Assembly: GCF_018310535.1 (NCBI RefSeq)
Contig: NZ_CP074102.1
Span: 6,510,001 to 6,574,000 of the forward strand
Source of the DNA: Streptomyces mirabilis
Lineage (GTDB): Bacteria; Actinomycetota; Actinomycetes; Streptomycetales; Streptomycetaceae
Direction of reading: 5' to 3'
Length of the DNA stretch: 64,000 bases
The translations under genes were made by a program, and so were the position numbers. This document shows positions 63,305 through 64,000 of the stretch, one piece after another; position 1 is the stretch's first letter; each line of letters opens with the position of its first letter. The notes below the pieces were generated by a model. The model was given only the letters and a program-made list of their open reading frames with translations. It was not told where the DNA came from and did not search any database.

Positions 63305-64000
63305 ATGTACCACACCTGGATGCGCTATTTCTCCCCCGCTCCCGTCCACCACCGGCTCGGCCTCGCCTGCCTCGGCGTGGGCCTCCAGCACGGCGAACTG
63401 CCCACCGTCGGGCCCCGCACCCTCGACCACCACGTGGCCGTCGTCGTCAGCGCGGGCGGCGGCTGGTTCCGGGGCCCCGACGGACACCACCACACCGTCA
63501 CCGCGCCCGCCCTGCTCTGGCTCACCCCCGGCGTACCCCACCACTACGGGCCCGACCCCAGCTGGGACGAGTGCTTCGTCGACTTCACCGGGCCCGCCAC
63601 CGCCACGTACACCGAACTCGGCTACATCGAACCCGACCGCCCCGTCGTGCCGCTCTCCGACGCCACCGGCGCCCGCGCCACCGTCGGCCGCATCGCCCGC
63701 GCCGCCCGCCGCGGCAACCCCCTCCTCGAAGTCGAGACCGGCGCCGCCGTCCACGAACTCCTCGTCGCACTGCGCCGTGCCCGCGCCGACCTCGCCCCCG
63801 ACGGCGACCCCGTCCTGCACGCCCTCGCCCGTGACGCGTTCCAGCCACTGTCCGTCGCCGAGCACGCGGCCCGCCACGGCATGACCCCCGCCGAACTGCG
63901 CGCCGCCGTCCGCCGCGGCGCCGGCCGCAGCCCCAAGGACTACCTCCTCGGTATCCGCCTGGGCCGCGCCAAGGAACTCCTCGCCGCCACCGAACTCCCC
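63305..64000 (+). CDS. AraC-family transcriptional regulator (partial, C-terminus outside window)
   Basis: The first 232 codons are visible. Residues 1-130 form an AraC-type cupin sensor domain (VAVVVSAGGGWFRGPDGHHHTVTAPALLWLTPGVPHHYGPDPSWDECFVDFTG). From about residue 175 the helix-turn-helix domain begins (PLSVAEHAARHGMTPAELRAAVRRGAGRSPKDYLLGIRLGRAKELLAATELP), with the second helix-turn-helix cut off at the edge. The ATG at 63305 has a GGGAGGAG site. Placement and the nearby direct repeats suggest sugar-responsive control of the GH35 gene. Confidence 0.88.
   Translation, partial: MYHTWMRYFSPAPVHHRLGLACLGVGLQHGELPTVGPRTLDHHVAVVVSAGGGWFRGPDGHHHTVTAPALLWLTPGVPHHYGPDPSWDECFVDFTGPATATYTELGYIEPDRPVVPLSDATGARATVGRIARAARRGNPLLEVETGAAVHELLVALRRARADLAPDGDPVLHALARDAFQPLSVAEHAARHGMTPAELRAAVRRGAGRSPKDYLLGIRLGRAKELLAATELP

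Overview
The window reads as chromosomal DNA of a Streptomyces or close relative. GC is very high, GTG and TTG starts are common, genes are packed with 4-bp stop/start overlaps, and gene content and order (his operon, hisI-trpE, trpC-trpM-trpBA, lgt, gltBD) match the Streptomyces core chromosome. I saw no tRNA, rRNA, CRISPR array, insertion sequence or prophage gene.

Region 1 (1-19.4 kb) is amino acid biosynthesis. After a partial beta-helix-like gene comes a tightly coupled operon hisD-hisC-hisB-(small membrane protein)-hisH-priA-(RidA-like)-hisF. An ArsR-type regulator and MFS exporter follow, then a TIGR03085-type protein, hisI-trpE, three small membrane-protein genes, trpC-trpM-trpB-trpA, a membrane-anchored DsbA-like protein and lgt. 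PriA probably supplies both HisA and TrpF activity; trpF, trpD, trpG, hisG and hisE are absent here.

Region 2 (19.4-34.7 kb) starts with seven minus-strand genes, mostly coupled translationally: four ADP-ribosylglycohydrolase-like proteins, a degenerate ribokinase, a CaiB-type CoA-transferase and a CitE-like lyase. A VIT-family metal transporter, a structured intergenic region with a candidate GlnR box, and gltBD follow.

Region 3 (34.7-48.2 kb) holds a two-ATPase, two-permease FtsX/MacB-type ABC system, a GH46 chitosanase, a rhomboid protease, a VWA-HutD gene pair, an intergenic block of Streptomyces dispersed repeats and an orphan QcrB-like cytochrome b.

Region 4 (48.2-58.2 kb) is the most informative accessory block: two acyl-CoA dehydrogenases, ipdF, kstR2, fadA6, ipdC, ipdB, ipdA, echA20 and two SDR genes. 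From ipdF onward it has the order and relative orientation of the mycobacterial KstR2 regulon (Rv3559c to Rv3548c, seen inverted), which degrades steroid rings C and D. Two divergent promoters in it carry near-identical KstR2-like operators.

Region 5 (58.2-64 kb) has an ankyrin-repeat protein, an HExxH protein of unknown role, a secreted trypsin of the S. griseus type, a GH35 beta-galactosidase whose last codons come from a dispersed repeat, and the start of an AraC-type regulator.

Recurring themes are -10 hexamers 6-7 nt upstream of start codons (likely leaderless mRNAs), short-period tandem repeats in spacers, and large dyads in divergent promoters. The least explained system is the ADP-ribosylglycohydrolase cluster.
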